From: Clostridium sp. UBA1056
GTDB taxonomy: Bacteria; Bacillota; Clostridia; Clostridiales; Clostridiaceae
DNA: 7,517 nucleotides
NCBI GenBank assembly: GCA_002316385.1
Contig: DCDL01000054.1
Location: 108,511-116,027, forward strand
Direction of reading: 5' to 3'
Below, piece by piece: positions 5,703 through 7,517 of the stretch. Position 1 is the stretch's first letter; every line of letters starts with the position of its first letter. The notes beneath the pieces are model-generated. The model was not told the DNA's origin, did no database searches, and was given only the letters and a program-made list of their open reading frames with translations. Position numbers and translations under genes: made by a program.

Positions 5703-5777
5703 GCTGGCATGGCTCAACGGTAGAGCAGCTGATTTGTAATCAGCAGGTTGTAGGTTCGATTCCTATTGCCAGCTCCA
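5703..5777 (+). tRNA. tRNA-Thr (anticodon TGT)
   Basis: The acceptor GCTGGCA (5703-5709) pairs with TGCCAGC (5767-5773). The discriminator is T and CCA is encoded to 5777. The anticodon stem GCTGA/TCAGC holds the loop TTTGTAA with TGT at 5735-5737. The 55-base spacer before it is AT-rich and without features. Confidence 0.96.
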
Positions 5778-5783
5778 TAAAGT

Positions 5784-5868
5784 GGAGGAGTTCCCGAGTG
5801 GCCAAAGGGGGCAGACTGTAAATCTGTTACGTTTCGTTTCGATGGTTCGAATCCGTCCTCCTCCACCA
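5784..5868 (+). tRNA. tRNA-Tyr (anticodon GTA), second copy
   Basis: This gene is identical in every base to the copy at 5484-5568. The acceptor is at 5784-5790 with its partner at 5858-5864, the anticodon GTA is at 5818-5820, and CCA ends at 5868. The palindromic terminator of the cluster starts 2 bases later. Confidence 0.97.
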
Positions 5869-5869
5869 T

Positions 5870-5905
5870 ATAAGATACTAAATTAATTTAGTATCTTATT
5901 TTTTT
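5870..5905 (+). terminator. Terminator of the tRNA cluster
   Basis: A 30-base perfect palindrome (5870-5899, arms of 15 bases) is followed by a run of T residues through 5905. In RNA a 13-bp stem with a 4-base loop is likely. It ends the tRNA transcript and separates it from the metK unit. The gap from here to metK holds the metK promoter and riboswitch. Confidence 0.93.
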
Positions 5906-5965
5906 CTAATAGAATATTAAGAAAATTGTTAAATAACTAATATTTTTTATTAATTCTTAGATGTG

Positions 5966-5994
5966 TTGACAGTTATATTCTCCTATGCTATCAT
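5966..5994 (+). promoter_or_regulatory. Sigma-A promoter of metK
   Basis: TTGACA (5966-5971) is a perfect -35. After 17 bases comes TATCAT (5989-5994), one change from TATAAT, and a TG at 5986-5987 gives an extended -10. The predicted start, near 6001, lies just upstream of the riboswitch P1 stem. Confidence 0.88.
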
Positions 5995-6017
5995 CTAGGT
6001 ATAAATTAATGATATAA

Positions 6018-6119
6018 CTCTTATCAAGAGTGGTGGAGGGAGAAAGGCCCAATGAAACCCAGCAACCGGCTATTAAAAGCAATGGTGCCAATTCCTGCAA
6101 TATTTTTGCAAGATAAGAA
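6018..6119 (+). promoter_or_regulatory. SAM-I (S-box) riboswitch aptamer
   Basis: The S-box core is clear: AGAGTGGTGGAGGGA (6028-6042), then GGCCCAATGAAACCC (6046-6060), GCAACCGGC (6062-6070) and GGTGCCAATTCCTGCA (6084-6099). P1 is formed by CTTATC (6020-6025) with GATAAG (6112-6117), and P4 by TGCAA with TTGCA (6096-6100/6106-6110). It binds S-adenosylmethionine; when bound, P1 is held together and the downstream terminator can form. This controls metK by product feedback. Confidence 0.97.
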
Positions 6120-6139
6120 AGCTTAGTTTGAAATATACT

Positions 6140-6176
6140 AACCTCTTCTTGTCAGACAAGAAGAGGTTTTAATTTT
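6140..6176 (+). terminator. SAM riboswitch terminator (expression platform)
   Basis: A perfect 12-bp stem, plus one further closing base on each side, is formed by 6140-6152 and 6156-6168 around a CAG-centred loop, followed by TTTTAATTTT. The competing antiterminator pairs 6112-6119 (3' side of P1) with 6146-6153 and 6123-6127 with 6137-6141. Low SAM therefore favours read-through into metK. Confidence 0.93.
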
Positions 6177-6216
6177 AAGTGCCGGTAATATTAGAATATT
6201 TAAGGAGGAAATTATA

Positions 6217-7392
6217 ATGAAAAGATTATTTACGTCAGAATCAGTAACTGAAGGACATCCAGATAAAATGTGTGACCAGATATCGGATTCAATACTAGAT
6301 GCTATATTAGAAAAAGACCCAAATGCTAGAGTAGCTTGTGAAACAGCAACTACTACAGGTATGGTTATTGTGATGGGAGAGATAAGTACAAACTGTTATG
6401 TAGACTTCCAAAAGGTTGTTAGAAATGCAGTTAAAGAAATTGGATACACTAGAGCAAAATATGGATTTGATTACAATACATGTTCAGTATTAACATGTAT
6501 TGATGAGCAATCAGGTGATATTGCTATGGGTGTTGATGAAGCATTAGAAAGTAAAGCTGGTCAAATGAATAATGATGAGGCTATAGGTGCTGGAGACCAA
6601 GGTATGATGTTTGGATTTGCTACAAATGAAACAGAAGAGTATATGCCACTTCCAATTGCTATGGCTCACAAATTATCAAGAAGATTAACAGAAGTAAGAA
6701 AAAATGAAACTTTATCTTACTTAAGACCAGATGGAAAAACTCAAGTAACTGTAGAATACGAAGACAATAAGCCGGTTAGAATAGATACTATAGTAATTTC
6801 AACTCAACATTGTCCAGATGTTACAAGAGAACAAATTGAAAAAGATCTAAAAGAAAATGTTATAGCTGCTGTAGTACCTTCTGATTTATTAGATGAAAGC
6901 ACAAAATACTATATAAATCCTACAGGTAGATTTGTTATTGGAGGACCTCAAGGAGATTCAGGCCTTACAGGTAGAAAAATAATAGTAGACACTTACGGAG
7001 GATATGGTAGACATGGTGGTGGAGCCTTTTCAGGAAAAGATCCAACAAAAGTAGATAGATCTGCCGCTTATGCATCAAGATGGGTAGCTAAAAACTTAGT
7101 AGCTGCTGGTGTTGCTGATAAATTAGAAATACAACTTGCATATGCTATAGGCGTTGCTAGACCAGTATCTATAGGGATCGATACTTTTGGAACTGGAAAG
7201 CTTTCAGAAGATAAGATAGTTGATATAGTTAATAAAGTCTTTGATTTAAGACCATCAGCTATTATAAGAGAGCTAGACTTGAGAAGACCTATATACAAAC
7301 AAACTGCTGCTTATGGACACTTTGGAAGAAATGACTTAAATTTACCATGGGAGCAATTAAATAAAGTTGAAGAAATAAAAAAATATATATAA
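6217..7392 (+). CDS. metK: S-adenosylmethionine synthetase
   Basis: MetK makes S-adenosylmethionine from ATP and methionine, releasing phosphate and diphosphate, as a cytosolic oligomer; it supplies the methyl donor for the cell. At 391 residues it is full length. Signatures include TEGHPDKMCDQISD (11-24), with H14 and D16 as ATP/Mg2+ contacts; the hexapeptide GAGDQG (124-129); RPDGKTQV (170-177); and the phosphate-binding GGGAFSGKDP (267-276). The start is ATG with AAGGAGG at 6202-6208 and 8 bases of spacing. Expression is controlled by the SAM-I riboswitch directly upstream, and the gene appears to be single in its unit. No clear terminator is seen in the 125 bases that follow. Confidence 0.98.
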   Translation: MKRLFTSESVTEGHPDKMCDQISDSILDAILEKDPNARVACETATTTGMVIVMGEISTNCYVDFQKVVRNAVKEIGYTRAKYGFDYNTCSVLTCIDEQSGDIAMGVDEALESKAGQMNNDEAIGAGDQGMMFGFATNETEEYMPLPIAMAHKLSRRLTEVRKNETLSYLRPDGKTQVTVEYEDNKPVRIDTIVISTQHCPDVTREQIEKDLKENVIAAVVPSDLLDESTKYYINPTGRFVIGGPQGDSGLTGRKIIVDTYGGYGRHGGGAFSGKDPTKVDRSAAYASRWVAKNLVAAGVADKLEIQLAYAIGVARPVSIGIDTFGTGKLSEDKIVDIVNKVFDLRPSAIIRELDLRRPIYKQTAAYGHFGRNDLNLPWEQLNKVEEIKKYI

Positions 7393-7422
7393 ATAATCTA
7401 GAGTAGGTATATTTATAAATAA

Positions 7423-7517
7423 GAGGGGCTTTCGCAAAAAAGCTAATCTAAATAAATATTGAATAAGCACTTATATTATTAACGCTCAGCCGTTTTGGAA
7501 TATTGATTTACTAAAGC
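7423..7517. mobile_element. Possible end of an insertion sequence (terminal repeat only)
   Basis: GAGGGGCTTTCGCAAAAAAG (7423-7442) resembles, from memory, the GGGGCT-T/G-TC-CAAAA type terminal repeats of IS1182-like elements in Firmicutes. On the - strand two frames run in from the window edge and stop shortly before it, ending SKSIFQNG or YSKTAER, as the 3' end of a transposase might. The partner repeat and the bulk of any transposase would lie outside the window. It could equally be plain intergenic DNA. Confidence 0.25.

Noticed and set aside
1..7517. CRISPR array, prophage, toxin-antitoxin or defence system.
   Set aside because: No regularly spaced repeats and no related genes are seen; the only long direct repeat is the pair of tRNA-Tyr genes, and the content is core sporulation, tRNA and metabolic genes.

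Overview
The window is AT-rich (roughly 70% A+T by eye) chromosomal DNA of a spore-forming, low-GC Gram-positive bacterium. Gene content, strong GGAGG-type Shine-Dalgarno (SD) sites, T-box/S-box style regulation and the gene order spoIID - spoIIQ - spoIIID - mbl point to Clostridium sensu stricto or a close relative. No species is claimed.

Positions 174-3626 (+ strand) form a sporulation and cell-shape block. SpoIID is a peptidoglycan lytic transglycosylase that drives engulfment. A LytM/M23 protein follows that I read as SpoIIQ, the forespore half of the SpoIIQ-SpoIIIAH channel. Next come SpoIIID, the mother-cell HTH regulator, and the actin homologue Mbl. Each gene has its own signals: a strong terminator after spoIID, a long hairpin after spoIIQ, and a vegetative-type promoter for mbl inside the 3' end of spoIIID. 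The 326-base stretch between mbl and the next gene holds no gene. It carries a strong mbl terminator followed directly by a second perfect inverted repeat.

Positions 3953-5238 hold a divergent pair. On the - strand is yyaC, a DUF1256 spore protease with a GPR/HybD-like fold. On the + strand is an unrecognised exported or membrane-anchored 217-residue protein. The 98 bases between them contain a good match to a forespore (sigma-F/sigma-G) promoter driving the unknown gene. A sigma-E-like promoter for yyaC overlaps it in the opposite direction. This makes the unknown protein a candidate undescribed spore protein and is the most interesting lead in the window.

Positions 5360-5905 form a complete tRNA transcription unit: a sigma-A promoter, tRNA-Tyr(GTA), tRNA-Val(TAC), tRNA-Thr(TGT), a second identical tRNA-Tyr(GTA), and a perfect-palindrome terminator. 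The two Tyr genes lie exactly 300 bases apart.

Positions 5966-7392 form the metK unit: a sigma-A promoter, a SAM-I (S-box) riboswitch with a clear terminator/antiterminator switch, and full-length S-adenosylmethionine synthetase. SAM made by the enzyme would shut off its own transcript. The last ~95 bases hold no gene, but contain a sequence that looks like the terminal repeat of an insertion sequence; this is tentative. Overall this is mostly conserved core genome and not an accessory island.
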